Assembly: GCA_015064505.1 (NCBI GenBank)
Contig: SVSB01000011.1
Coordinates: 1-57,467 of the forward strand
Reading direction: 5' to 3'
DNA length: 57,467 bases
DNA from: Oscillospiraceae bacterium
GTDB taxonomy: Bacteria > Bacillota > Clostridia > Oscillospirales > CAG-272
Shown here: positions 28,458 to 37,941 of the stretch, in pieces
How the letters are laid out: each line of letters starts with the position of its first letter
Numbering within the stretch: the stretch's first letter is position 1
Notes under the pieces: model-generated
What the model saw: the letters and a program-made list of their open reading frames with translations, nothing else
Told to the model about the DNA's origin: nothing
Databases searched by the model: none
Made by a program: the position numbers and the translations under genes

Positions 28458-29495
28458 ATGAAGATATTACATTTACTGCACAGCGACCGCTTTTCGGGTG
28501 CTGAGAACGTGGTGTGTCAGATCGTCGGTATGTTCAAAAATGAAAAGAACGTGGAGATGGTATACTGTAGCCGCGACGGGCAGATAAGGGAGGCGCTTGA
28601 CGAGCGCGGCGTTACCTTCGTGCCGATAAAAAAGACGTCCGTATCCGAGGTAAGGCGCGTGATTAAGGAGCAAAAGCCCGATATTATCCACGCCCACGAT
28701 ATGCGCGCAAGCTTTATTGCGGCGCTTGCCTGCGGCAAGATCAGGCTTATATCCCATATACATAATAACGCCTTCGATTCCAGAGGTGTTTCCGCGAAAT
28801 CCGTTGCTTATCTAATTGCGGCGATGAAGGCAAGCCATATTTTTTGGGTTTCTCAAAGCGCCTATGACGGATATGCCTTCCATAAGCTTTTCAAAAAGAA
28901 AAGCTCCGTGCTTCGCAATATTGTAGACATTGATAAGCTTAAGGACAGAATGCAGACAGACACCGATTCGTACGATTACGATATCGTATACGTTGGAAGA
29001 TTGTCTTACGAAAAGAATCCCGAGAGGCTCGTTGACGTATTGCAAAAGGTCGCCTTGGCAAAGCCGGACGTAAAGGCTGCGATAGTCGGTACGGGAGACC
29101 TTAAGGAAACGGTGGAGAGGCTTGTGCGAGAGAAAGGCCTGGAGAAAAACGTTTATTTGCTCGGCTTTTATTCCAATCCGCTGAAAATAATGCGTGACGC
29201 AAAGGTAATGATAATGACCTCCCGCTGGGAGGGGACTCCCATGTGCGCTCTTGAGTCTATGGCTCTTGGCGTGCCGATCGTCAGCACGCCCACGGACGGA
29301 TTAAGGGTGCTTGTCAAAAACGGCGAAACGGGTTATTTGTGCGATACCGACGATGAGCTTGCGGAGGCTTGTATTTCGTTAATCTCCGACTCACAGATCC
29401 GTAAAAAAATATCCGATAATACCGCAAACTACTTTTCGGAAATCAACGATATGGGTGCGTATCGGAATGTTCTATGGGATATTTACGTGAAATAA
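28458..29495 (+). CDS. Glycosyltransferase family 4
   Basis: 345 residues from MKILHLLHSDRFSGAENV, with GAGG 8 bases before. GT-B fold: acceptor domain with IIHAHDMRAS, donor domain with VYVGRLSYEKNPERLV and MTSRWEGTPMCALESMALGVP. Expected to add a sugar to the polyprenyl-linked repeat unit on the cytoplasmic face. Sugar and linkage cannot be read from the sequence. It heads the second transcription unit of the locus. Confidence 0.9.
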   Translation: MKILHLLHSDRFSGAENVVCQIVGMFKNEKNVEMVYCSRDGQIREALDERGVTFVPIKKTSVSEVRRVIKEQKPDIIHAHDMRASFIAALACGKIRLISHIHNNAFDSRGVSAKSVAYLIAAMKASHIFWVSQSAYDGYAFHKLFKKKSSVLRNIVDIDKLKDRMQTDTDSYDYDIVYVGRLSYEKNPERLVDVLQKVALAKPDVKAAIVGTGDLKETVERLVREKGLEKNVYLLGFYSNPLKIMRDAKVMIMTSRWEGTPMCALESMALGVPIVSTPTDGLRVLVKNGETGYLCDTDDELAEACISLISDSQIRKKISDNTANYFSEINDMGAYRNVLWDIYVK

Positions 29496-29513
29496 ATGAA
29501 GGGAGGAGATGCT

Positions 29514-30407
29514 TTGAATAAAACAGTTGCAGTCATTACCCCTACGTATAACAGAGCCCACTTGCTTAGCGAGCTTTATGATAGCCTGTTGAACCAGAGC
29601 TGCTTCGATTTCGTTTGGTATATAGTTGACGACGGTAGCACGGATAACACCGAAGAGCTTTGCCGTGGTTTTAAGACGGACAAATTCAGAATTGAATATT
29701 TGCGTAAAGAAAACGGCGGAAAGCACACTGCATTGAACGTTGGCATAGCCCGGATAGAGGCGCCGTTGACTTTTATCGTGGATAGTGACGATAGTCTTAC
29801 TCCCGATGCAATATATACGATAGTCCGGGATTGGGATGGGTTTAAAGACGATCCCGAAATTGCGGGTATTTCATATTACAAACTTCACAAAGACGGTCGC
29901 GTTGTTGGGGATGAGTATCCCGGAGCAGAAATTATAGGCACCTATCTGGACGTAAGAGTGAACCAAAATATAATGGGTGATAAAGCTGAGGTGTATCGAA
30001 CCGACGTATTAAAGACTTTCAAATTCCCCGTTTTTGAGGGAGAGCGTTTTTTGTCGGAGGCTGTTGTTTGGAGCGCCATAAGCAGAGCCGGTTATAAATT
30101 GGTATATTTGTCCAAGGGGATCTACGTATGTGAATATCTAAACGGCGGCTTAACAGCCTCCGGAAGAAAATACCGTTTGCAAAACCCTTTTGGAACTATG
30201 GAGCATGCCAAGGCTTTTTTGTGCAATGAGGTTAAACTGATATTAAGAGCAAAGTATATGCTGCTGTATATTGCAACCTCGTTTTTTGCCCCCGTGTCTT
30301 TGAGGGAAACGTTTGAGAAAATAGATAATCTTAAATGGTTGTACGTACTTGAATTTATCCCCGGGTGGCTTTTGTCGAAATATTGGAAAAGGAAATTCAA
30401 GCTTTAA
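29514..30407 (+). CDS. Glycosyltransferase family 2
   Basis: 297 residues, GT-A fold. VAVITPTYNRAHLL at the start, VDDGSTDNTEEL for nucleotide binding and FIVDSDDSLTPDAI as the DxD-type metal site. The start is TTG at 29514, chosen because GGGAGGAG lies at proper distance; no in-frame ATG fits as well. The C-terminal region has a hydrophobic stretch (MLLYIATSFFAPV) that may touch the membrane. Two bases separate its stop from the next start. Confidence 0.9.
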   Translation: MNKTVAVITPTYNRAHLLSELYDSLLNQSCFDFVWYIVDDGSTDNTEELCRGFKTDKFRIEYLRKENGGKHTALNVGIARIEAPLTFIVDSDDSLTPDAIYTIVRDWDGFKDDPEIAGISYYKLHKDGRVVGDEYPGAEIIGTYLDVRVNQNIMGDKAEVYRTDVLKTFKFPVFEGERFLSEAVVWSAISRAGYKLVYLSKGIYVCEYLNGGLTASGRKYRLQNPFGTMEHAKAFLCNEVKLILRAKYMLLYIATSFFAPVSLRETFEKIDNLKWLYVLEFIPGWLLSKYWKRKFKL

Positions 30408-30409
30408 TT

Positions 30410-31429
30410 ATGGGCATAAAGAATAAAGCGGTTGTGGTTCGTTCTACTTATCATCCCGTTGTAAAGCAATATATGGATATATTGGATTCGGCATTTACGG
30501 GAGCAGGATTTAACGTCAGAAACGTATCTCCCAAAGACTGCGTGGAGAAAGGCTCGGTTGTGATAACCGATTCTCCGCTTGTTGCTATTAAATATATGCT
30601 TAGGGGATTTAAGAAGCATTGTGTGTGGTATCAGGGGATTGCGCCGGAAGAGTCGTTTATGAACAATCATTCCATGTTTAGGTTCAGGATACTCTCCTTT
30701 ATTGAAAAAAAAGTGATGCAGAGTGCAAGTCTTTTGTTTTTTGTATCTGATGAAATGAAACGGTTTTATGAAAAAAAATACAGACTTGACTTGAGCCGCA
30801 AATCCTTTATAATGCCTTGCTTCAATGAGTTGCAAATCGAAGATCGTGCATTTTTTGATGAGAAATATACCGAGAACAGTTTTGTGTATTTGGGTGGGCT
30901 TCAGGCGTGGCAATGCTTTGAACAGACTGTGAGAGTCTATTCGGTGGTTGAAAAACGTTCCGGATATAAAACGCGGCTTCTGGTATTTACGGAGAATCGG
31001 GAACAGGCGATCTCGCTGATCAAGAGATATGATGTAAAGAACTATGAGGTGGATTTCGTTCGCCCCGAGGAGCTCTCCGAAAGAATAAGAGGTATAAAAT
31101 ACGGATTCGTTTTAAGGGAAGATAATCCCATAAATAACGTTGCAACCCCTACCAAGCTGTCTAATTATCTGTCAAACGGTATTATTCCGATTTACAGCAG
31201 CGCAATAAAGTCGTTTGCTGAATATGATTCCGAATTGAACTTTGGCATAGTGTGCGATCTGAACGACATTGAAACGGGTGTCGAAAATATATTGGCTCAC
31301 ATGCAAAAAAACGTTACGGCATGCGAGATTAAGGATAAATGCCAAACCGCTTTTTCCACTTATTACAATCATAGAGCGTATATTGAAAGAATCTCGGAAA
31401 AAATCATAATGCTGGGTTTGAATCAGTAA
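30410..31429 (+). CDS. Putative GT-B glycosyltransferase
   Basis: 339 residues from MGIKNKAVVVRSTY. The overall shape fits a divergent family 4-like transferase: HCVWYQGIAPEESF in the acceptor half, then FVYLGGLQAWQCFEQTV at the start of the donor half and VATPTKLSNYLSNGIIPIY, which takes the place of the usual EGLP-type donor block. Similar TPTKLxEYL motifs occur in capsule transferases. The start is two bases after the previous stop, so translation is coupled. A+T content is higher than in the core genes. Confident as a locus member, less so in family. Confidence 0.75.
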   Translation: MGIKNKAVVVRSTYHPVVKQYMDILDSAFTGAGFNVRNVSPKDCVEKGSVVITDSPLVAIKYMLRGFKKHCVWYQGIAPEESFMNNHSMFRFRILSFIEKKVMQSASLLFFVSDEMKRFYEKKYRLDLSRKSFIMPCFNELQIEDRAFFDEKYTENSFVYLGGLQAWQCFEQTVRVYSVVEKRSGYKTRLLVFTENREQAISLIKRYDVKNYEVDFVRPEELSERIRGIKYGFVLREDNPINNVATPTKLSNYLSNGIIPIYSSAIKSFAEYDSELNFGIVCDLNDIETGVENILAHMQKNVTACEIKDKCQTAFSTYYNHRAYIERISEKIIMLGLNQ

Positions 31430-31441
31430 TAGGACGGTAAA

Positions 31442-31572
31442 ATGAAAAAAGTCATGCTTGTGTTCGTCACAAGGCTGTAAGCTATAAAATGTGCCCCCTC
31501 GTTAACGAGTTTCTCGTTATGCGCGATACTACGGAAAGACCGGAGGGAATTGCGGATAATCCGGAAAAGTAA
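31442..31572 (+). pseudogene. wecB: Relic of UDP-GlcNAc 2-epimerase
   Basis: MKKVMLVFVTRL then TAA, followed by AIK and, after a one-base loss, MCPLVNEF running straight into LVMRDTTERPEGIADNPEK and a stop at 31572. The first part matches the start of WecB/MnaA (MKKVMLVFGTRPEAIKM). The second is its C-terminal UDP-binding block (VMRDTTERPEG). About 280 codons between are gone, and there is one premature stop and one frameshift. The intact enzyme makes UDP-ManNAc for surface polysaccharides. No function can remain. Confidence 0.85.
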
Positions 31573-31604
31573 GTTTTTGATTGTCTCTTAAGGAGAGGAA
31601 AATC

Positions 31605-32759
31605 GTGAAAAGAATTTTGATTGTTTCTGTCGATATGCACGTAGGCGGAATACAAAAGTCTCTGTTGGAATTGCTGAAAGCACTTGCCGAACAGGGCGAA
31701 TACGAGGTATCTCTCTTTTGTTGTAGTCTCAATGGAGCTTATGCCAAAGGAATCCCGCCGGAAATAAGAGTGATTTCCGAAAATAAATATGCGGCGACGT
31801 CGTGTCTGTCTGCCGTGGCGTGCAAAACGTTCGGATTTAAGTACTTTTTCTTGCGGGCTGTTTTCTCGATGTGGAGCAAGCTTTTCTCCAAGACTTTTCC
31901 TGCTTATCTTCTTTGCAAGCTGATCGGCAGAATCGGGGAAGATTATGACGTGGCGATATCGTATTCTCAGCCCATAGGTGACCATGCTTTCTCCAATCTT
32001 ACGAACGAAATAGTACTTAAGTGTACTTCGGCAAAGCGCAAAATCACCTTCGTGCATTGCGATTTTGGTGCATACGACGGAAACACAAGGGGAAACAGAA
32101 ACTTATATAAAAAATTCGACCGTATTGCCGCCGTTTCGCACAGCGTTGGAAAAAGATTTGCCGAAATAATGCCTGAGCTTGCCGAGCGGGTTTACACGGT
32201 TTACAACTTCTGCGACTGTAACGAGATTCTGCGTCTTGCCGATATAGATCCCGTTAAATATACCAAAACGGCTTTCGTTACCGTGGCAAGGCTCAGCGCC
32301 GAAAAAGGATTGCTTCGTTGCGTTGCGTTGTTTGAAAAACTGAAAAACGAAGGATACGAAGCGGAATGGCATATTATCGGCGGCGGAGTTCAGAAGCAAG
32401 CCTTGATTGACGAGATAAAAAAACGCAAAATGGAAGACAGTATCTTCCTTGAGGGAGAACAGCTTAACCCTTACCGTTACGTCAAAAATGCGGACTATTT
32501 TCTGCTGCCTTCCTTTCACGAGGCGGCGCCGATGGTATTTGATGAGGCTCTTACCCTGGGAGTCCCTATCCTGACCACGAAAACGCTTTCCGCCGTTGAG
32601 CTTGTGGAAAGCAGAAATATCGGTGTCGTATGCGAAAATGACGAGGACTCGATTTACGGTATGATACGTGAGGCTGCGGAAAACCCACCGAAGCTTAACA
32701 ATGATATCAAACCGCAAAGATCGGTTTGCATGAATCAGTTTGCGGAGATATGTAAATAA
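31605..32759 (+). CDS. Glycosyltransferase family 4
   Basis: 384 residues starting with GTG at 31605, set by AAGGAGAGG upstream. N-terminal VSVDMHVGGIQKSLLELL with glycine-rich turn, donor domain with TVARLSAEKGLLR and LPSFHEAAPMVFDEALTLGVP. The usual EGxP reads EAAP, as in some capsule transferases. It follows the wecB relic by 32 bases, and the relic's decay has not harmed its ribosome site. Confidence 0.9.
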   Translation: MKRILIVSVDMHVGGIQKSLLELLKALAEQGEYEVSLFCCSLNGAYAKGIPPEIRVISENKYAATSCLSAVACKTFGFKYFFLRAVFSMWSKLFSKTFPAYLLCKLIGRIGEDYDVAISYSQPIGDHAFSNLTNEIVLKCTSAKRKITFVHCDFGAYDGNTRGNRNLYKKFDRIAAVSHSVGKRFAEIMPELAERVYTVYNFCDCNEILRLADIDPVKYTKTAFVTVARLSAEKGLLRCVALFEKLKNEGYEAEWHIIGGGVQKQALIDEIKKRKMEDSIFLEGEQLNPYRYVKNADYFLLPSFHEAAPMVFDEALTLGVPILTTKTLSAVELVESRNIGVVCENDEDSIYGMIREAAENPPKLNNDIKPQRSVCMNQFAEICK

Positions 32760-32777
32760 GACGAAAAGGCTGATAAT

Positions 32778-34067
32778 ATGAATAGAGCGATCAACGAAAA
32801 ACATAATTTGAAAAGTGAAAAGCGCAGATACGCGTTTCTGGCGTTCTGGAGTCTGGTATTCTTCTTTTTGCTGTTATTAAGAGACTCTTACGGCGTTGGA
32901 ATAAACAAATACGTTTTTGTTTTGCTGACGGGTGTTTGTGCACTCACAATGAGCATAGGGGACCTTATATGTCTTTTTTGCTTTTTGTTTCCTCTGTACG
33001 TCGGTATGCCCGGAAACTATATGACCATCGTATTGCTTGCGCGTCTGGTACTTAGTCTGAATAAATTCAAATTCAAAGCATCAAGCTTTTTCTGCGCGAT
33101 TTTTATATGCGCCTTTATGCTGTGTCAGAATTTGATTACGGGTTATACCGGGATCGTGCCTATGATGTTTATTCCCGGAATTATTGTGGTTTTGATGCTC
33201 TTTTCATATCAGGGAGAGCTTGATACGAAGGCAATGACGGTTCTGTATTCTGCGGGCGTGGCCGCGCTTGGCTTTATAATGCTCAAGAGTACCTTGAACG
33301 TCTATCAGTTCTCCGACCTGCTGTCCGTTGGCTTCCGTTTGGGTTCCGGAAACGTTGATTACGTTGAAGAGGGTATTATGAACGTAAGCGTTGACCCGAA
33401 CTTCTACGGCGCGTTCAGCATGGCTGCCGTTGCCATCGGAGTACCGCTGATGCTTGATCAAAAGACTAAGTTTTTAACGAAAACCGCGCTTGCAGTGTTT
33501 CTTGCCACAAGTCTCGTTGTATGTTTGATAGGCTTATCAAGAGCATTTGTATTGGTGTTCGTGGCGTGGGTAGCGCTTTATCTGTTATCCCAGAATAATA
33601 TCAAGGGAACGCTTTCGGTGATAGCGCTGTCAATTATAACGGTTATCGTTGTGACCTTTACATTGCCTGACGTTCTTGCATTGATATCCGACAGATTCAG
33701 ATCCTCCGATCTTTCATCCGGTAACGGTCGCATTGATCTGATCGTTAAGTTTTTCGGAGAATGGGACGATAATCTGATTACGATGTTGTTCGGAGTGGGG
33801 CTGTTTAATTGTAACGTTCACTGCGCACCGTTGCAGTTCTTCTTCGGTGGCGGGATAGTGCTGTTTTTGCTTGTTGCTGCGTTTGCCTTGTCCTGCGGAA
33901 AAGGATCATTTAAAAGCTACTGTTTTAGTGACCTGCTCCCCATTCTTGTTGTTTTTGTTATTTTGAGCACTGTTCCTGCTGCGGGCTTGATTAACTTTAT
34001 GTTCCCGATAGTCTTTGTGGGGCTGATTACAGCGCATAAAAACCAAGACCAAGCCTGCACCTGCTAA
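32778..34067 (+). CDS. Wzy-like polysaccharide polymerase / O-antigen ligase-type membrane protein
   Basis: 429 residues with about eleven hydrophobic helices and a larger loop in the second half (FRSSDLSSGNGRIDLIVKFFGEW) followed by LFGVGLFN. The SGNGRxxL pattern before a short hydrophobic turn is characteristic of O-antigen polymerase/ligase proteins, which join repeat units on the outer face of the membrane. Only one such gene is present here. The ribosome site is weak. Confidence 0.8.
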   Translation: MNRAINEKHNLKSEKRRYAFLAFWSLVFFFLLLLRDSYGVGINKYVFVLLTGVCALTMSIGDLICLFCFLFPLYVGMPGNYMTIVLLARLVLSLNKFKFKASSFFCAIFICAFMLCQNLITGYTGIVPMMFIPGIIVVLMLFSYQGELDTKAMTVLYSAGVAALGFIMLKSTLNVYQFSDLLSVGFRLGSGNVDYVEEGIMNVSVDPNFYGAFSMAAVAIGVPLMLDQKTKFLTKTALAVFLATSLVVCLIGLSRAFVLVFVAWVALYLLSQNNIKGTLSVIALSIITVIVVTFTLPDVLALISDRFRSSDLSSGNGRIDLIVKFFGEWDDNLITMLFGVGLFNCNVHCAPLQFFFGGGIVLFLLVAAFALSCGKGSFKSYCFSDLLPILVVFVILSTVPAAGLINFMFPIVFVGLITAHKNQDQACTC

Positions 34068-34105
34068 CGGAAAATGAAACCGGACGATATAGGAGAGTTG
34101 GTAAA

Positions 34106-35173
34106 ATGAAAGTTGGAATTCTGACCTTCCCCCATTCACCAAGCCTTGGAGCCATGTTGCAGATGAGATCGCTCTATCACGCGGTGGAGAGTATGGGGCA
34201 TGATGTAGAGATTATCAATTACGTTTCTGACAAGGTAAACCATCAGATCAAACACAAATTAACGGCGAGGAGCATCGTCATTAAGCTGCTTTCGTTCTTT
34301 TTCATCAAAGATGCTGCGCCATCGTTCAAGCGGTTTGAAGAAGAGCTTAAGATGTTCCCGGAGACTCCGTCGTTCTCGGAAGAAACGTTACGAGCTGTAG
34401 AACGTCGTTATGACAGGATCATAGTTGGCAGCGATCAGGTCTGGAATCCAGTGGTTACGGGAAACGATATGAATTTTTATCTGGAGTTTTGCAACGATGT
34501 TTCAAAAAAAGCATCGTATGCCGCAAGCTTCGGATATACGGGAGTTCCTTCTGAGGACGAAGCAAGAATATCGGAATTGCTTGGTGCATTTTCTTATCTT
34601 GGCGTGCGGGAAAGGCAAGGCGCTGAGCTTGTCAAAAAGCTTACCGGGCGGGATGCGTCTTTGGTGCTGGACCCAACGTTGCTGGTGGATGCCGATTATT
34701 TGCGCAGTCTTGAGGGCTCCGTGCGCCGCAATAAAAAATACGTGCTGTTTTATTCTATCAAGCCAAGCCCCGGACTGTATCAACGCGCTGCGGAGTATGC
34801 CGAGCGCTACGGTCTGGAGTTGGTTACCATCGGCTGCCGAATGAGAGAACGCTTTGATCCGCGGAAGCATCCTGCGTTTGGCGTGGGGCCAAAGGAGTTT
34901 CTGCGCCTTGTGGATGATGCGGAATGTGTGTTTACCAACTCATTCCACGGAACCGCTATTTCAGTTGCTATGCATACAGATTTTTATGTAGAGTTCTCCT
35001 CTGATACCAATTCAAGATTGGTGAATCTCACAGAAATGCTGGGATTGACCGAAAGAATAGTTGATGAAAACGAGTTGACAGATAAAGCTGTCGATTACGA
35101 ATCCGTGGACGTGCTCCTTGAAAAACATAAAAAATATTCCGCGGATTTTTTGCGCACTGTCCTGACAGAGTGA
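34106..35173 (+). CDS. Polysaccharide pyruvyl transferase family protein
   Basis: 355 residues. SLGAMLQMRSLYHAVESMGH near the N-terminus, VGSDQVWNP, VLDPTLLVD and the family hallmark FTNSFHGTAISV. These enzymes transfer pyruvate from PEP onto sugars as ketals, adding negative charge to the polysaccharide. Members of this group often sit beside an FrhB-like ferredoxin-domain gene, as here (36710). Cytoplasmic. Confidence 0.9.
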   Translation: MKVGILTFPHSPSLGAMLQMRSLYHAVESMGHDVEIINYVSDKVNHQIKHKLTARSIVIKLLSFFFIKDAAPSFKRFEEELKMFPETPSFSEETLRAVERRYDRIIVGSDQVWNPVVTGNDMNFYLEFCNDVSKKASYAASFGYTGVPSEDEARISELLGAFSYLGVRERQGAELVKKLTGRDASLVLDPTLLVDADYLRSLEGSVRRNKKYVLFYSIKPSPGLYQRAAEYAERYGLELVTIGCRMRERFDPRKHPAFGVGPKEFLRLVDDAECVFTNSFHGTAISVAMHTDFYVEFSSDTNSRLVNLTEMLGLTERIVDENELTDKAVDYESVDVLLEKHKKYSADFLRTVLTE

Positions 35174-35192
35174 TAAAAGGTTTTGGAGAAAA

Positions 35193-36713
35193 ATGAACCG
35201 TACTCAAAAATTTGCTTTGAACTCCGTAACTTCTATGATATCTCAGATCGTAGTTATGGTTGCGGGTATGATAACGCCGAGACTGATGATCTCCGCTTAC
35301 GGCTCGGAGATAAACGGTCTTGTAAGCTCGTTGAATCAATTCATTTCATATATAACGTTAGTTGAAGCGGGTATCGGCGGCGCCGCCATATATTCTCTTT
35401 ATAAGCCGTTGGCGGATGAAGATCGCGGCAAAATAAGCAGTATCGTCGTTGCCGCAAGGAACAGCTACAGACAAGCGGGTTATCTGTTCTCGTGCGGAAT
35501 ACTTGCGCTTGCTGTTATATACGGCTTGCTTAGCGCTTCCGAAACACTGAGCTTTTCAACGATTTTCGTTTTGACTTTGCTGCTCGGCGTTAACGGCTGT
35601 ACTGATTTTTTCTTTGTATCGGGAGACCGAGTTCTCCTGAACGCCGACCAAAGGAATTACGTTATATCTATCGTCGGCATTGTAAATACGGTTCTCAGAA
35701 CGTTGATCATTTGCCTCCTTGCTATAGGTAGGGTCGACGTTGTTCTGCTTTACGCTTGTGTGACCGTTACCGCAGTGATCAAGGTTGCGCTTATATCTTT
35801 GTACTCTCAGAAAAATTACCCGTATATTGATAAAACCGCCGTTCCCGATAAGAGCTCTATGAATAAGCGCTGGGACGTTATCTATCAGCAGATATTGGGC
35901 ATGATACAGGCGGGAGCGCCCACGGTATTGGCAACGGTCTTGCTGAACTTGGTGACCGTAAGCGTATACTCCGTTTACAATATGGTAATAACCGGTATCA
36001 ACGGAGTATTGGGCGTGTTTATTTCGGGATTGCCTGCGGGATTCGGTGATCTGATAGCAAGAGGAGAAAAAGAAAATTTAAAAAAGACGGTCGGCGAATT
36101 TGAGGTAGCTTATTATTACATACTGTCAGTCACCTATGGCTTGACCTTCGTTCTTATGATGCCGTTTGTTTCAATCTATACCGCAGGACTTACGGACGCA
36201 AATTATATTTATCCCGCCTTGGGGTTCGTTATCGTGCTGAACGGATTGCTGTACAATATAAAGACCCCTCAGAGTATGCTTATCATTTCCGCAGGTATGT
36301 ATAAAGAAACGCGTTGGCGCGTAACGGCTCAAGGACTGATCATAATAGTTGCCGGCGTTGCTTTGGGATTGAAGTGGGGCATAGTCGGTATAATTTTGGG
36401 TTCCTGTCTTTCGAATTTTTGCAGAACCGTTGATCTGCTGTTCTTTACTCCCAAATATATAACACAGGCATCCGTTTGGAAAACCGTTTTGCGTATGCTT
36501 GCGGTGTTCGTTAATATTGCGCTGATTGCGCTTCCGTCGTTTATATTGGACTATTCCGTTGAAAGCTTTGGCGAGTGGGTCGTGTTGGCGGTCGTCTACG
36601 GAGTATATTCGATTATCATAGTAACTGCAACTACGTTTGCCTTCGATAAAAATAGCTTTCTGTCGGTTGCGCGGCGCGTACTTTCTATTGTTGCGCGGAG
36701 GAAAAAGAGTTGA
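35193..36713 (+). CDS. Wzx-type polysaccharide flippase
   Basis: 506 residues, about fourteen helices. It opens with KFALNSVTSMISQIVVMVAGMITPRLMIS, the usual start of the Wzx/oligosaccharide flippase family in the MOP superfamily. It moves lipid-linked repeat units across the membrane. The stop overlaps the next gene (TTGA). Confidence 0.92.
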   Translation: MNRTQKFALNSVTSMISQIVVMVAGMITPRLMISAYGSEINGLVSSLNQFISYITLVEAGIGGAAIYSLYKPLADEDRGKISSIVVAARNSYRQAGYLFSCGILALAVIYGLLSASETLSFSTIFVLTLLLGVNGCTDFFFVSGDRVLLNADQRNYVISIVGIVNTVLRTLIICLLAIGRVDVVLLYACVTVTAVIKVALISLYSQKNYPYIDKTAVPDKSSMNKRWDVIYQQILGMIQAGAPTVLATVLLNLVTVSVYSVYNMVITGINGVLGVFISGLPAGFGDLIARGEKENLKKTVGEFEVAYYYILSVTYGLTFVLMMPFVSIYTAGLTDANYIYPALGFVIVLNGLLYNIKTPQSMLIISAGMYKETRWRVTAQGLIIIVAGVALGLKWGIVGIILGSCLSNFCRTVDLLFFTPKYITQASVWKTVLRMLAVFVNIALIALPSFILDYSVESFGEWVVLAVVYGVYSIIIVTATTFAFDKNSFLSVARRVLSIVARRKKS

Positions 36714-37843
36714 TAAAGATCGTTGATAGGGCTGATTGCTGCGGTTGTACGGCTTGTGCGTCCGTGTGTCCCAAGAAAGCTATAAGCATGGTGGAGGATG
36801 CCGAAGGCTTTAAATACCCAAAAATTGATGAAGACGCTTGTGTTTCGTGCGGACTTTGCTTAAAGACCTGTCCCGTTGCCGTGCGTCCCGAGGAATACGA
36901 AAGCAACGTCAAAAAGGCGTATGCCTTAAAGCATAAGGATAAGGAAGTACTTAAAAACAGCACCAGCGGAGGCGCGTTTACTGCTTTTTCCGATTATGTG
37001 CTGGAGAAGGGCGGCGTTGTTTACGGAGCGGCTTTTGATGAAAACATGGTTGTCAGACACATCAGAGCAGAGTCTGTTGATGAAAGAAACGCAATGCGTG
37101 GCTCCAAATACGTGCAAAGCGGTCTTGGGAACTCCTTCAGCCTTGTAAAAAAAGATCTGAAAGAGGGAAGAAGGGTCCTTTTTTCCGGCACGCCTTGCCA
37201 GGTGGACGGCTTAAAGTACTACCTCGGTAGTTATTATCCCAATTTGATCTGTGTTGATTTGATTTGTTACGGTGTTTCGTCGCCACTTCTTTTTCTTGAA
37301 CACATAAAACTTCTTGAGCACAAGAATCATTCAAAGTGCGTTGATTATAGCTTTCGTCCCAAGCAGTGGACATATCATAGTAATAAGTCCACGGCTACCT
37401 TTAAAAACGGTAGGTTGGTTCACTCTAATGCTTACGTAGATCTATACAAGTCAATATATTACTCAAGATTAGCCAACAGACCCTCCTGTCATAGCTGCAG
37501 ATATTCCAATCTTTTGCGCCCGGGAGATCTTACCATTGCTGATTGCAGGGGAATAGATAAGATATATCCCGATTTTGGCAGTAATGAAGGCGTATCTCTC
37601 GTTTTCGTTAATACTGATGTGGGTGAAAAAGTGTTTGGTGAGATAAGTGACCGCGTTATGGCAATGCCGGTTTCATTAGACGACGTAATGCAGCCTCCGT
37701 TGCGAGCGCCCAGCCTGCCCAATGAACGTCGGGGCGAGTTTATGGCCGTGTACTTCAAAAATGGATATAAAAAGGCAATAGATTCATACTTCGGTAGGTT
37801 ATACGCTCTTAAGTATTACGTCAAAAAAATCTTGAAAAGATGA
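36710..37843 (+). CDS. FrhB-like iron-sulfur protein of polysaccharide loci
   Basis: 377 residues starting at TTG 36710, overlapping the flippase stop, with GGAGG upstream. N-terminal double [4Fe-4S] ferredoxin domain (CCGCTACASVCP and CVSCGLCLKTCP), then a coenzyme F420 hydrogenase beta-subunit-like domain: STSGGAFTAFSDYVL, FSGTPCQVDGLKYYL and the later CHSCRYSNLLRPGDLTIADC. Such proteins recur next to pyruvyl transferases in capsule loci of many Bacillota; the reaction is unproven and may be a reductive step on the sugar. Confidence 0.88.
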   Translation: MIKIVDRADCCGCTACASVCPKKAISMVEDAEGFKYPKIDEDACVSCGLCLKTCPVAVRPEEYESNVKKAYALKHKDKEVLKNSTSGGAFTAFSDYVLEKGGVVYGAAFDENMVVRHIRAESVDERNAMRGSKYVQSGLGNSFSLVKKDLKEGRRVLFSGTPCQVDGLKYYLGSYYPNLICVDLICYGVSSPLLFLEHIKLLEHKNHSKCVDYSFRPKQWTYHSNKSTATFKNGRLVHSNAYVDLYKSIYYSRLANRPSCHSCRYSNLLRPGDLTIADCRGIDKIYPDFGSNEGVSLVFVNTDVGEKVFGEISDRVMAMPVSLDDVMQPPLRAPSLPNERRGEFMAVYFKNGYKKAIDSYFGRLYALKYYVKKILKR

Positions 37844-37941
37844 AAATGGCAGCGCCGTGCTCTCCGCAATCTTAAAAGTATATACTTTGGGTTTGCCTGA
37901 GCTGTGATCAGACTAAAATATCAATATTAAAAGGGTGCATT

